Below, one piece after another: positions 1-10,654 of a stretch of DNA of 64,000 bases. This DNA comes from Berberis thunbergii (lineage: Eukaryota; Streptophyta; Magnoliopsida; Ranunculales; Berberidaceae). The stretch is taken from NCBI GenBank assembly GCA_003290165.1, contig QNQO01000801.1, positions 186,001 to 250,000 on the forward strand, written 5' to 3'. Positions within the stretch are counted from its first letter, which is position 1; each line of letters opens with the position of its first letter. The notes below the pieces were generated by a model. That model was given only the letters and a program-made list of their open reading frames with translations, did no database searches and was not told the DNA's origin. Made by a program: the position numbers and the translations under genes.

Positions 1-692
1 ATATGTTCCTATTGAGTGCTTGGAGCCATGCTTGTATGGAAGTCCAACTCTTAAGAAAATCAAATTCAATATCCAACAAGCGATGTCGTACTTACAACAG
101 CTTGCAAAGTAGTGAGGTAAAATCATATCACATGTTTCACTTTTATACAAAGCGTAAAGAAGGCAAATTTCTATTTTTAGTTTCTATCTGCACTTATGGT
201 CAGTATGAAAAGTGTTACTCTTTTTAAGTAGTTTCTACTTTAAGGTGGAATTATCCTAGACAAAACCCAAATAATGCTCACTGCTGCATCATATAATTAT
301 AATAAATTGTAATCTGATAATACACTATTGTTAGTAAGTTTGGCATTTCTTTCCTATTTTTCCTTGACAATGCGGTTCCACGGTAGCTGCAGTGCAGGAG
401 AAGTATATTAAAGATGACAAGGATTTTAATTACGATAATCAATAGGCATGCACATCTCTTTATGAAGCGACACAAAACTAAGGTATGCTTTGACAAGATA
501 GATTGTTCTTCCACGTCTTCATTTTTAACCATCTTTCATCCGTTACTATTTCCTTCCATTATTATTTAAGTTACACCATTGCTGATATTTTTGTCTGTTA
601 CAGGTAAAAACAAATCGCTCTTTGGTGCATCTCTGGCACCACAGCTATGGACTCACATTGAGCAAATTTTTGAAGTCACAGAGTTTGCATAG
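1..692 (+). pseudogene. Exon-like remnants of an unrecognised host gene
   Basis: Two segments look like plant exons. The first (about 2-112) is open and reads a plausible coding stretch containing PIECLEPCLYGSPTLKKIK, then meets tandem stops. The second (604-692) follows a strong acceptor (tctgttacag) and encodes about 28 residues including LFGASLAPQLWTHIEQIFE before a TAG stop at 690-692, so it looks like a terminal exon. I do not recognise the protein. The stretch lies inside what appears to be the interior of a CACTA element whose end is at 1913, so these may be captured gene fragments. They could instead be the 3' end of a gene starting outside the window. Confidence 0.3.
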
Positions 693-1629
693 CATCAAAG
701 TCTAATAATTAAGGAGGTTGATAGCTGTCAAGCTTCATTGAAATGTGCCTGGTAAATATATATAGCTTTCTGTAACATTTACTATAATGTTGAAACGAGT
801 CCTCAATTCCTGTATGCAAAAACTCACTAGATCAATCTGAAGTTAATCAGTTTTCTTTATTTTTAGTCATATCGATGACCACTGTATTTTCTAGTCTGTG
901 GCTGGAAACTTAAATCTGAAGTTTATCATCCCAGTGTTTGAAATTCTTATTGTCTCTTTCAAAAAAAAGGTGAACTTGATCTTACTATTCAACTTCAGAA
1001 TAGATATAAAGCTATTGTCTTCAAATTCAACTATATTCTATATTCAGGTTGCATTTGCCAGCAAATTCAACTTTCTAAGGGTATCTCCGAGTAGTTTAAT
1101 GCTTTACAGTCATTTTTCTTGGAGTTGCATGTCTCACTACAACTAAAACTCATGATTCCCAAAGAGTTCAATACAAACTTTATGGTATTGTAAAGTTTCA
1201 TTTCATATGAACTACAGGTTTCCTTGACCTGAAAATACTTAAGTAATCATTACATTAGATATATTTATTGATTTTCTATATATTTTTATCAAGTGAAACA
1301 CTAGAGAGATTTCATTGTTTGGAGAACATTTATGAGGGGCAATGAAACACCAGAAAAGATTTTAGTGATCTAACTTTACTACTTAAATCAAGAAACAAAG
1401 GTAAACCATTAAATAGAAATGAAAAAGTGGTCTTGATTGTAAATAAGAAATATCATGACGAGTCAAGGATTAAGCACATAATCACAATGACTTGTAAGTT
1501 CAAGAAACAAAGAAAGTCATACGTGGTGGTTGAGGGAGCGAAGATTGTGGTGATGGGAATTCATATGTGGTTTTGGTTTTGATTGTGGTGAGTATGCACA
1601 ATCAAAAGTCATTTGATAGCAAAAAAAAA
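693..1629. other. AT-rich non-coding stretch, nothing recognised
   Basis: No coding pattern, RNA gene or repeat family is recognisable. It could be a 3' UTR plus flank of the exon-like remnants or internal CACTA sequence. A poly-A run at about 1620-1631 precedes the subterminal repeats. Confidence 0.5.
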
Positions 1630-1631
1630 AA

Positions 1632-1913
1632 ATTGCAACGGTTTAGAACCGTGGCTAAATATTGCAACGGCTCAGAACTGTGGCCATGACTTGCCACGGC
1701 TTATAACTGTGGCTACAAATGTTGCAACGGCTTAGAACCGTGGCTAAATCATCAATCGTTTTCGAGCATAAAACCGTTGCTAATATTGTTGCCACGGTTC
1801 TTAGCCGTTACTGAGGATTTAGCGATGCCTCTACAGCCCACGGTTCTAAGCCGTGCCAATGGGTTACCCCCACAGTTTAAAACCGTTGCTAATGGGCATT
1901 TTTTGGTGTAGTG
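1632..1913. mobile_element. CACTA (En/Spm-like) terminal region with subterminal repeats
   Basis: The stretch holds repeated, partly palindromic units of the form gcaacggtttagaaccgtgg and variants, and ends in ttttttggtgtagtg, the reverse complement of the CACTA terminus CACTACACCAAAAAA. The element therefore runs leftwards from 1913. Copia coding sequence begins directly at 1914, so the transposon sits in a Copia RNase H gene. No matching Copia sequence or second terminus appears to the left, so the other end is outside the window or lost. The terminus and subterminal motif match those of the element starting at 56079, so the two belong to one family. Subterminal repeats of this type are the known transposase-binding sites of CACTA elements. 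Confidence 0.75.
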
Positions 1914-2385
1914 GTCCATTACATGTTATTGTGTCACGCTTGGCGATTCACCAATTTCTTTGAAAGCTAAGAAACAAACTACAGTGGCAAAATCTATAAC
2001 TGAAGCAGAATATAGGGCCATGGCTTCTACATGTTGTGAGTTAACCTGGTTGAGGTACATTCTTAATGATTTTCACATTAATCATCCTCGGGCAGCTCTC
2101 TTGTTTTGTGACAACAAGGTTGCACTCAATGTTGCATCTAATTCAGTTTTTCATGAGCGAACGAAGCATATAGAGATTGATTGTCATTTGATTAGAGAAA
2201 AGATACAAGAGGGTACTATTCATACTAAGCTTGTTGGAACACTACATCAACGGGCATATTCGTTCACAAAAGCTTTGAGCACTTATCAATTTGATAACCT
2301 TCTTAGCAAGTTGGGTATTATAAACAATCACTCCAACTTGAGGGGGAGTGTTAAAGAAAGAAAATCTACCAATGTTACAGAATAG
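1914..2385 (+). pseudogene. Copia retrotransposon RNase H fragment
   Basis: In one frame the translation shows the typical Ty1/Copia RNase H end: [18 protein letters not shown], then the conserved EAEYRAMA motif, [29 protein letters not shown] and a C-terminal tail near [17 protein letters not shown]. The frame is open from 1915 to a stop at 2383-2385. The N-terminal part of RNase H and all upstream domains are missing, because a CACTA terminus abuts the coding sequence at 1913. The fragment is followed by a polypurine tract (ttgagggggag) and an LTR, as expected for the 3' end of a Copia element. It is a truncated element and cannot be active. Confidence 0.9.
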
Positions 2386-2539
2386 GAAAGTGTTACAGAA
2401 TAGGATATGTTAGGAAAGTCAGAATAAAATAGAAGTCTTAGGTTTCCTATCTCCACAAGGTTAGGTCAGAGTTAGCTTTATAAGCTTGTATTCAGTCAAT
2501 GAATCAATACAATAATATTTAAAAGGAATTCTTTACACA
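2349..2539 (+). repeat. Copia 3' LTR
   Basis: It begins TGTTAAAG directly after the polypurine tract aacttgagggggag and ends near ctttacaca. The stretch contains short direct repeats (gttacagaatagga, twice). The 5' boundary is supported by the polypurine tract; the 3' boundary is approximate because no second LTR is present. Confidence 0.6.
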
Positions 2540-3040
2540 GCTGGCTGCACATGATGGCACTATGCATGTTTTGCAGATTGAGATGCAGACTCTACACTGA
2601 GAGCAAAATTCCTTAAAGGCTGCCAGGCAAGAGGTTGAGACCACCATGGACGCTACTCTGAGGCATAGTGATATCCTGCTAGCCGAGGCTGATAGGCGCA
2701 ATCAGGAGTTGAGGGTGAAGGAAACAAAACACAAATATGAGATCCAGCTAGTAATGAACAACACCAAAGCCCTTTCGGATGAGTGCTTTGTGGATTCAAG
2801 ACTTAAAACAAGCAACTCAAAGCTCTCATTAGTCTGCTGGTGGATCTACTTTAACTTCCCCCTTCCCCATATCCCTCGTAATCCTTATTATGTGAGTTGA
2901 GGGTGTTTCTATTTCCCGTACTATTGTTGTTGCATATGCCTTTAGACATTTTCGTGCCTTCTGTATCATGTCTCATTTTTGTGTGTTGATGACACGCTTA
3001 AAACTCTTTCACAGATTCTACTCTATGATCTCTTTTGAAT
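2540..3040 (+). other. Coding-like remnant with coiled-coil character, family unknown
   Basis: About 2550-2880 reads, with one internal stop, as a polar helical peptide (for example SDILLAEADRRNQELRVKE) of the type found in coiled-coil parts of plant transposon proteins. I cannot assign it to a family. The remainder to 3040 is AT-rich with nothing recognisable. Confidence 0.3.
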
Positions 3041-3537
3041 GTTGAGAAGCATTACTAACTATCTAGAGAGTTCATTGTCTAGAAGAGTTTCAACACATGT
3101 AGAAAATAAACAATTCTAGATGCTTGAAAGAATTTTAAAAAAGAAAAACATGTGGCTTAAATCAATTTTCCTAGAGAGACATGCCCGCGCCAAGCCAGCC
3201 CAATACCATCCATCCTCCTAGATATTGGGCCATTTCCAACATCTCTAGGATGATGGATGGTATTGGACTGGCCTGGCTCTCTAGAAAAGTTTGGCTTAAA
3301 TTGATTTTCTAGAATTCTCTCATGGATCTCCCACCAACCTAGAATTAGTATATATAGAAATGAGTGAATAGTTGTGTAGCCAAGGAAGCAAATAGGCTTA
3401 AGTGACTTGTGGGTGAGTCATAAGTGGGTGTGTTAGAGTATAAACAAAGTGAGTATTAACTCCAGTTGTAAAGTATTTCCAAATATAAATTAATATAGAA
3501 TGATTTTGTATTAAGTGTTTTCCTCGAATTTACAACA
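3041..3537 (+). repeat. Probable 5' LTR of a Copia element
   Basis: The right edge is firm: the sequence ends in acaaca, followed three bases later by a tRNA-Met primer-binding site. The left edge at TGTTGAGAAGCA is inferred from the usual TGTTG start; no 3' LTR is left in the window for comparison. It contains the large imperfect hairpin at 3189-3277. Confidence 0.55.
3189..3277. repeat. Imperfect inverted repeat inside the Copia LTR
   Basis: Arms 3189-3222 and 3242-3277 are complementary over about 34 bp with few mismatches (core aataccatccatcctcctag against its inverse), separated by about 19 bp. Weaker complementarity continues outwards: tctagagag and aaatcaattt match on both sides, giving a stem region of roughly 3150-3320. 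Confidence 0.8.
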
Positions 3538-3540
3538 ATT

Positions 3541-3552
3541 TGGTATCAGAGC
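3541..3552 (+). promoter_or_regulatory. Primer-binding site, initiator tRNA-Met type
   Basis: The sequence tggtatcagagc is the standard minus-strand priming site of plant LTR retrotransposons, complementary to the 3' end of initiator tRNA-Met. It lies three bases after the LTR end and fixes the orientation of this Copia element. Confidence 0.9.
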
Positions 3553-3568
3553 AAAAGGTTAGGGATCG

Positions 3569-4440
3569 TTGGTGAGACGCTGCTTGTCGAAGATTGATCG
3601 TGCACAGTTTGAAACTGTGAAGCAGACTGGTCTAGGACCAAGCTTACTCAGTAACAAAAGAAGATTGCACTTTGTCACGATGGGAGTTGTCATTGGCACA
3701 ACTGGTGGGCTTACAAAGCTCAACCATCACAATTATAAGAGTTGGCAGACAAGGATCAAGTCTTATTTACAAGGACAAGACTTGTGGCAAGTTGTTGGTG
3801 GTAGTGAGACTGCACCACCACCGAGGGAGAGCGCTGCTGAATTTAGGAAATGGAAAATTAAAGCCAAAAATGCACTATGTGCCCAAGACGACGATCGAGG
3901 ATGAAATGCTTCAGCACATTGAAGATGCAGACACACCAAAAGGAGCTTGGGATACATTTGCATGCCTATTCTCGATAACAAATGATGCCCGCCTTCAGTT
4001 CTTGGAGAACAAATTGATGAACTCTAGACATAGAGGTATGTCTATTAGAGAGTATTTTTAAAAACTAAAAAATCCATGTTATGAAATTTCAGAACTAGAC
4101 TCTGCCTAAAAAATTAATGAAGATAAGATTAAAATAATAATTATCCATGACCTATAGCCTGAGTATACTGGGATTGTCATGGTGATTTGTGGTTGGCCAA
4201 CTCAACCCTCTATTGTGAAGTTCGAAAATTTGCTGGCAAATCAAGAAAACCCTCCTAAGCAAATGGAATGCGTCTCTTTGAAAAATGCGGAAGAATAGGC
4301 ACTCTTCAATGAAACAAAGGGTGGATATAAAAATAAGAAATTTGTAAAACAAAATAAATAAATAACAGGCCCAAGAAGTCCAGAAATAAGAGTTACAAGA
4401 AAGGGGGAGTTCAGCAAAGCAGAAGCAACAACAGTCGACA
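3569..4440 (+). pseudogene. Copia gag, frameshifted
   Basis: The start of Copia Gag is visible in one frame (TKLNHHNYKSWQTRIKSYLQ, then QDLWQVV). The reading continues in another frame after a shift near 3890 (DTPKGAWDTF, then LQFLENKLMNSRHRGMSIREYF), where a stop occurs at about 4059. Later parts up to 4440 are recognisable only in pieces. The arrangement matches the UBN2-type Gag domain of plant Copia elements. Several frameshifts and stops make it non-functional. It belongs to the element with LTR 3041-3537. Confidence 0.8.
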
Positions 4441-4639
4441 AAACGATGGTTGTTACAATTTTGGCAAGAGAAATACGCAGTAGATTGTCGGTCAAAGAAG
4501 ATGGCATCTGAAGGAAACTTGGTGACATCTCACAATCACCAAGACAGTAGTTAAAAAGAATGGCACTTCCAAGCATCCTTTACAACTACTCAGTCTGTTC
4601 GTGAAAATTTTGCTGAAGAAGAAGTAAACTTCTCCAAGC

Positions 4640-5040
4640 ATGAAGTAGTCATGGCCTATGAATATCAAATTTTAGCAATCAACTACAACAAAGATTGGAT
4701 TGTTGACTCAGGCTATTCCAATCATATGACAGGAAACAAGGAGAAGTTGTCAAGCCTCTGTGAGTACAAATGAGATCGGGTCGTGATAACTATTGACAAC
4801 ACGAGGCTGCTTATTGCTCACACTGTAGAGGTTGCATTCACCTCCCGCCTCAGCCCCAATCAAGTTCAACTACAGAATGTCTATCATGTTCCAGGTATGA
4901 AGAAAAACCTATTGTCAGTATCACAACTAACAACATCTGGCAATTATGTGGTGTTCGGGCTGGACAATGTTAAGATGTACCAAAGCCTAAAGCCATCAGG
5001 TACGCTCGTCATGAAAAGATGAAAATTACAATCTATCTAT
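4640..5040 (+). pseudogene. Copia protease and pre-integrase region, broken
   Basis: The aspartic protease signature is readable as DWIVDSGYSNHMTG, where DSG matches the retroviral-type D(T/S)G catalytic triad. The segment VQLQNVYHVPGMKKNLLSVSQL, which is conserved in Copia elements, follows. A stop interrupts the frame at about 4770, and the open frame resumes at 4783 and ends at 5022. Gag-pre-integrase sequence (WHARLGHVSYQMF) follows at about 5101. Confidence 0.8.
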
Positions 5041-5097
5041 GTGATGTCTGCGGAATCAACATATGTAGATAAGACTCAATGGAATAAAACTGTTGAT

Positions 5098-5975
5098 TAG
5101 TGGCACGCGAGGCTAGGGCATGTTAGCTATCAAATGTTTAAACCAATGATGAGCAAGCCAACGTTGAAGGGTTTACCCCACCTGGATATGCGAGGAAAAA
5201 TAGTCTATGCAGGATGTCAGTATGGAAAAGATCATTAACTGCCCTATCACGAGTCAGATTTCAAGGCCAAGGAACCGTTGCAACTCATCAACTCAGATGT
5301 GTCCGGCTGAGTAAAACAAGTATAAACGGGATGCGCTACATGGTGACTTTTATTGACGACTTTTCGAGGTACGTCTGGTTTTACTTTCTGAAAGAAAAAT
5401 CAGAAGTCCTCAATATTTTAAAGGAATTTAAGAAGGAGACTGAAAGTAAAGTAGGAAATAAGATTGAATGCCTGCGTACAAATAATGGCGGAGAGTACAC
5501 ATCGGACGAGTTCTCCAATTACCTGAAGAAGTGTAAAATCGGGAGACAATTAACATGTTCAGGCAGCCCACAACAAAATGGAGTAGCTGAAAGGAAGAAC
5601 CGACATTTGTCAGAGAGATGTCGAAGCATGTTGCATGCCAAGAATGTGCCAGGACGTTTTTGGACAGAGTGTATGAAGACTGCAGCCCATGTTATCAACG
5701 GGTTGACACAAGCAAAGTTAGGGTTTGTTTCACCCTTCCATAAGTTATGGAACACTAAACCCGCAGTGAGTCACTTCGGAGTTTTTAATTGTGTGTGTTA
5801 CGTGTTCATGCCTGATCGCCTGCGAAACAAGTTCGACAAGAGGACGATTCGTTGTATATTCGTGGGATACGATAATCAAAGGAAAGGATGGAAATGCTCC
5901 GATCCTATAATTGGGTGCTACGACACATCAAGGAACGTGGTGTTCGATGAAGCTTCATCAGGGTGGTTTGCATAA
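5098..5975 (+). pseudogene. Copia integrase, degenerate
   Basis: The pre-integrase part (WHARLGHV) leads into an rve-type integrase core. Recognisable landmarks are NSDVSG in a shifted frame, TFIDDFSRYVWFYFLKEKSE, LRTNNGGEYTSDEF and SGSPQQNGVAERKNR. The usual TDNGGEY motif reads TNNGGEY here, so the second catalytic aspartate of the DDE triad is replaced by asparagine; the glutamate in GVAERKN is kept. A Copia C-terminal segment follows (FGVFNCVCYVFMPDRLR, IRCIFVGYDNQRKG). Stops near 5236 and frame changes show decay. The longest open stretch is 5214-5975. Confidence 0.85.
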
Positions 5976-6154
5976 CAACTACTACTGCCAGATTCTAAAA
6001 TTCTAGAGGAGGAAATGTAGGAAATTGAGTCAACTCCTACAAAAGGTGAAGAATAAATAGGGCTAAACTCATTGAAAACAAGTGTATCTACAAGCCCTTG
6101 GCAAATTGTGTACATGAAAGAATACCAGAAAAAGTTGAAGAAAGTTGAGAAGAT

Positions 6155-6950
6155 TTGGGGCAACTAATGAGAAGGTCAACCAGACAACACAAACTCAATC
6201 CAAAGTATGCAAATATAGTGATCAAAGAAGACAACATTAGAGAACCCACAACAGTTGAAGAAATATTTCAGATCATGGAATGGCAAAAGGCGATAGAAGA
6301 AGAAATCCAAGCTCTGAAGCAGAATAAAACTTGGGACAATACCAAAACCCAAGGATGTGAAGCCTATATCATATAGATGGGTCTACAAGATAAAGACCCG
6401 TCCCGATGGCTTGATAGAAAGATATAAGGTTCGATTGGTGGCCCGCGAGTTCTCTCAGCAATATGGACTGGACTACGATAAAACATTCAGTTCAGTAGCT
6501 AAGATCACTACAATGAGGGTCCTACTTTCCCTAGCCGCAACCAAATCTTGGAATTTATGGCAAATGGATGTGAAGAACTCCTTCCTGCACTGAGAACTTG
6601 ACCAAGAAATATACATGGAGCAACCTAGAGGGTTTGAGAGTAAAACTCAACAAAATTATGCATGTAAGCTAAAGAAGGCATTATATGGATTGAAGCAAGC
6701 ACCAAGAGCTTGGTATGAGAAGATAACAGAGTTCTTAGTTCAGAACGGGTACACAGCTGCACATTCGAACTCAAGCCTATTTATCAAATCCCAAGGAGGC
6801 AAACTAGCAATAGTACTAATATGTGTAGATGATCTGATTGTCACTAGAGATGACAAAAAAAATTCGAGTAGTACAAAGAAACTTGGCATTCCAATTCCAA
6901 ATGAAGAGGTTAGGAGCACTAAGACACTTTTTGAAGCTCGAGATTGAAAG
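6155..6950 (+). pseudogene. Copia reverse transcriptase, degenerate
   Basis: The RVT_2 domain is visible across three frames. Its landmarks are EEEIQALKQNKTWD, YRWVYKIKTRPDGLIERYK, ARLVAREFSQQYGLDYDKTF-like sequence at about 6435-6490, LWQMDVKNSFLH followed by a TGA stop at 6591-6593, KKALYGLKQAPRAWYEKI, and the catalytic region CVDDLIVTRDD. The usual YVDD reads CVDD here. Together the stop and frame changes rule out function. RNase H remains follow at 7000. Confidence 0.85.
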
Positions 6951-6999
6951 AAATAACAAAGGCTTATTCCTTTGTCAACATAAGCTTGTTTGAGATCTT

Positions 7000-7470
7000 T
7001 TGAGTGTAAGCCAATCTCAACACCTATGGAGGATAATGCCAGGCTATCCGCTGAAGAACGCTAAAAACTTGGAAGATACAACAGTGTATTGCCAGCTTGT
7101 CAGGAGTCTAATCTACTTGACGCTCACACAACCAGACATAGCCTACGTAGTAGGAGTAGTAAGTCGATTCATGCAGAAGCCTCATCTCGAAGCAGTCCAG
7201 AGAATATTAAGGTACATGAAAGGTACCACTGACCTCGTTATCTTATATAAAAAGGGTAACAATTGCAAGGTAGTCGACTGTTGTGATGCAGACTATGTAG
7301 AGCTCATGACGCGCGAAGATCAACTACCAGGTACGTGTTCAGTCTTGGTTAAAGAGCAATCGCTTGGTGTAGTAAGAGACAACCAACTGTATCTCTCTCG
7401 ACCACAGAAGCAAAGTATAGAGCAGCAGCTATGGCAGCTCAAGAAAGTACGTGACTGATATTGGACCCAA
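7000..7470 (+). pseudogene. Copia RNase H, degenerate
   Basis: The segment starts with sequence linking RT to RNase H ([20 protein letters not shown], then [20 protein letters not shown]) and continues into a damaged RNase H ([11 protein letters not shown]). The closing EAEYRA motif is distorted. The element then breaks off; no polypurine tract or 3' LTR can be found, so the Copia element 3041 to about 7530 is truncated at its 3' end. Confidence 0.75.
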
Positions 7471-7796
7471 CCTCTAGCGATCACAGAAGAGTTTTTCTAC
7501 CCTCAAGTAGTAATGCCGCCAGCATAGCTAGGCTCCTTACTTTTTGTCTTTGGAGGTAATATATATTTTATATATATATATATATATACACACACATATT
7601 GGGCCAATGTTAATATGACGTTGATTTAAATTTAGGCATGTAGGTGATATTCTTATCGCTACCTTTCATGAGGAAACTTTTTTTCCCTAGTATTCTTATA
7701 GCGTTTGATTTTCTTTCTGTTAGAATTTCCCAGATGTGGTTTAGCTTCTTTTTTCTGAATCCAATATCTTGATTACAAGGATCTGTGTGGAAGAAA
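7471..7796. other. Element edge and TA-rich microsatellite, no gene
   Basis: After the last Copia sequence (to about 7530) comes a TA microsatellite (7562-7587) running into CA repeats, then unassigned AT-rich DNA. Confidence 0.6.
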
Positions 7797-7900
7797 AATA
7801 TTATTTATTTATTTACCCTCCTAGCCCATGTCGCCGGCCGGGTTCGAACCCATGACGTGTAATTTCATCCGCCACACCTCTACCAACTAGCTGGTACACC
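7797..7900 (-). mobile_element. tRNA-derived SINE remnant
   Basis: Read on the minus strand it carries a pol III A-box-like region (ccagctagttggtagagg, near 7879-7896) and a perfect B box (ggttcgaaccc, 7841-7851). It ends in a tail of taaataaataaata at 7797-7812. It is not a tRNA gene because no acceptor or anticodon arms can be formed around these boxes. No TSD was found. Confidence 0.6.
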
Positions 7901-8066
7901 TTAGGTTTTAACCATGTGATCCAGATTGGTGTTAATTTATACAGTCATAGAATTAATTAATCTTTTGATTATTTTACGAAAAATCATTTGATTTGTTACC
8001 CTAGTTCACTTTGCGAAAAAATGAACCATAATTATGTAACTATTATTCTACAACAAAAAATAAGTA

Positions 8067-8236
8067 GCCAAAGAGTTATGGTCAAGTGGTTAAGGCCTTG
8101 TGGGATTTATCCCCAGGTCCTTGCTTCGAGACCCTCCGGCGGCATAATTTCTTTCGGGGTGATGTTGGCCTATAGGCGGCACCTCGGGGGATAGGTTACG
8201 GATCCTATCAAACACCGGCTTGCCTTTCAAAAAAAA
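8067..8236 (+). mobile_element. tRNA-derived SINE with perfect 15-bp TSD
   Basis: The insertion is flanked by identical 15-bp copies of aacaaaaaataagta (8052-8066 and 8237-8251). It has an A box at about 8080-8095 (ggtcaagtggttaagg) and a B-box region at about 8117-8133 (ggtccttgcttcgagacc). It ends in gcttgcctttc plus a poly-A run. This is the structure of an Au-like plant SINE mobilised by LINE machinery. The perfect duplication suggests a fairly recent insertion. Confidence 0.88.
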
Positions 8237-9074
8237 AACAAAAAATAAGTATGATGCCTTTAATTGCTTAAAAAAGAAGGGCCCTACTACCAGAATTACT
8301 CCACCCATTATTTGCTTCATCACTCTGAATTCTCTTTGCAGTAGGGGTGAGCACGGTCGGAAATGGTCCAGGATTGGGCTTATCCTAGTCCCGATTTAAT
8401 AAAACGGTCCGAGATACTACTTTTTTGGGTAAAATTGGTTGATCTCGGACTGGTTTGAACCGGAATGGTTTAGGTTGGGACCATGCCATCCCGAATTTGG
8501 TTATTGGGCTTATGATTTTACAAACTTAATTGTTGGGCTTATGATTTTACAAACTTAACCGAAATTTGGGTGTTGGGCATATGAATTTTGTCATTCTGTG
8601 GTTGAAAAACACATTTTTGATCAATGATCAACCGAGAAAACACCTACAAAGAACAAAAACAGAACTTGAACAACAACAAACAAATAAGAAAACACCTACA
8701 AAGAACAAAACCAAAACTTGAATGACAACAAACAATAAAGACATAGTAATGACATTAAATGGATTCCAGTCTGATGCACCAATTTGTGATGTCGATGGTT
8801 CTTACCATCCTATCAAATCAGATGGTCGACCCGAATCTACACAACGAAGAAATTTCTACAAAATGAAACGATAAGGTACTAGAGAACAATGAAGGCGAAG
8901 CCGATGAAGGAGGAGTTGAAGTTGTCGTTCACTTCACTTAGGATTCGACGATCGTCTACTATCAGATTTCCAATCGACCATAAAAAAGGACAGGGGTCAA
9001 GTCAAGTCTACAAAGTTCGCGAGAATTCATTGATCGATTTGCTCAAAGAGAGAAGGAGGAACAACTGAAAAGAA

Positions 9075-9385
9075 TACGAAGAGGTTGGAGCTTAGTGGTG
9101 ATGGACGACATGAGAAGAAGAAGAACTGGAGCTTGGTGGTTGTGGACGAATGAAAATAAGGGAAAGAAGAGGTCAAGGCTTGGTGGTGGTGGACGACTGA
9201 AAAGAAGGGAAGAAGATGCTAGAGCTTGGTGGGGGTGTACGACTTGAAAAGAAGAACTGGAGCTTGGTTGTGGTGGACGACTGATAAGAAACAGAAGAAA
9301 AGGTTGAAGCTTGGTGGTGGTGGACGACTGAGAAGAAGAAGAGGCTAAAGCTTGGTGGTGGTAGATGACTGGAGCTTGGGGAAAC
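9075..9385 (+). repeat. Minisatellite of gagcttggtggtggtggacga units
   Basis: Six to seven irregular units built on gagcttggtggtggtggacg plus a purine-rich spacer (gaagaagaag), period about 45-65 bp. Open frames over it are low-complexity artefacts. Confidence 0.8.
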
Positions 9386-9859
9386 AACTAAGGAAGGGGT
9401 ATTCAATTCGGGATTTGAATAGACTTTGAAAGATTTTAAATCTCGTGGATTTTAAAAGATTTCAAAGGATTTTACAAAATTCACAGGATTTTGATGGATT
9501 TTAAATGATTAGATTTTGTAGATTTTATAAAGGTTTGTTATGGATTTATATGGATTCTTATAAATATGTTATTAATCATAGGAAGCAATGAAATAACATC
9601 ACCTACATTGTTATCCAAGCCAACACAAATCATAAAACATCTCCCAAAACATCAATTAAACAATTGTTTTTATGCTACGAGAATTTTACTTCAAATAAAA
9701 AAATCCAAATACATTGAAGATGGTCCAAAAGTAATGCAAATAAATATTTTTCTTTTTCTTTCTGAAAAGAAAAACAATGCAAATAATTATCCAATAAAAA
9801 TACATTGATAAACCAAAAAAAAATCGCCATCTTCATTGCTTATCGTTGACTCCCAACAC

Positions 9860-10560
9860 TCACAACATATTTAAAGTTATAGTTGCTATCCATTCATTAG
9901 CTCTCTCTCGTTGTTGATCTTGGGTTTGAAAAACTTCTTCTTCTTTTTTTGACAGTGATGAAGGCTCTTCGTCTTCTTCAATTGGAAATTCATCATAACG
10001 ACAGTCTTTACAAATAAAGTTGTGTAAGGCTACACACGCTAGCACTAACTCCACTTGTGTTTTATATGGAAATGGGTTCAATTGAGAGTGAGATGGGGGA
10101 GTTTGTTGATCTTCGTCATTCATTAGCTTTCTCTAGTTGTTGATCTTGGGTTTGAAAAAAATCTTCTTCTTCTTTTGACAGTGATGAAAGCCCGTCGTCT
10201 TTTTCAATTGGAAATTCATCAGAATGACACTCTTTACGAATAAATTTGTGTAAGGCTACACACGCTAGCACTAACTCCGCTTGTGTTTTATATGGAAATG
10301 GGTTCAATTGAGAGTGAGATGGGGGAGTTTGTTGATCTTCGTCATTCATTAGCTTTCTCTAGTTGTTGATCTTGGGTTTGAAAAAAATCTTCTTCTTCTT
10401 TTGACAGTGATGAAAGCCCGTCGTCTTTTTCAATTGGAAATTCATCAGAATGACACTCTTTACGAATAAATTTGTGTAAGGCTACACACGCTAGCACTAA
10501 CTCCGCTTGTGTTTTATATGGAAATGGGTTCAATTGAGAGTGAGATGGGGGAGTTTGTTG
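9860..10560 (-). pseudogene. Harbinger DDE transposase C-terminus, tandem triplication
   Basis: Three head-to-tail copies with a 226-bp period each encode a C-terminal fragment of a PIF/Harbinger nuclease-transposase (DDE_Tnp_4 type). The recognisable part is FPYKTQVELVLACVALHNFI followed by an acidic, serine-rich tail. The copy at 9860-10123 differs most and carries its own stop. The copies at 10116-10349 and 10342-10563 are almost identical to each other, so the last duplication is younger. The DDE catalytic region is absent. Each copy is preceded by the same start-like region (MNDEDQQTPPSHSQ), created by the duplication boundary. Confidence 0.75.
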
Positions 10561-10654
10561 ATCTTTGACATAAAGAACAAAAACCCTAGAAAAAAAAGAG
10601 GGAGGAAGGAAAGAGAAAAATAGGGGAAAGAGAGAAAAGCCAATATGACTATTG

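Noticed and set aside
3..227. Plus-strand open frame starting at position 3 as a gene
   Set aside because: The coding-like peptide is in another frame; this frame shows no family pattern.
7841..7894. tRNA gene
   Set aside because: A- and B-box-like sequences are present but no cloverleaf can be formed; the tail and context fit a SINE. The same applies at 8067-8236 and 45233-45335.
9043..9406. Minus-strand open frames rich in Ser/Thr/Pro
   Set aside because: They run over a minisatellite and have repetitive composition, so they are not genes.
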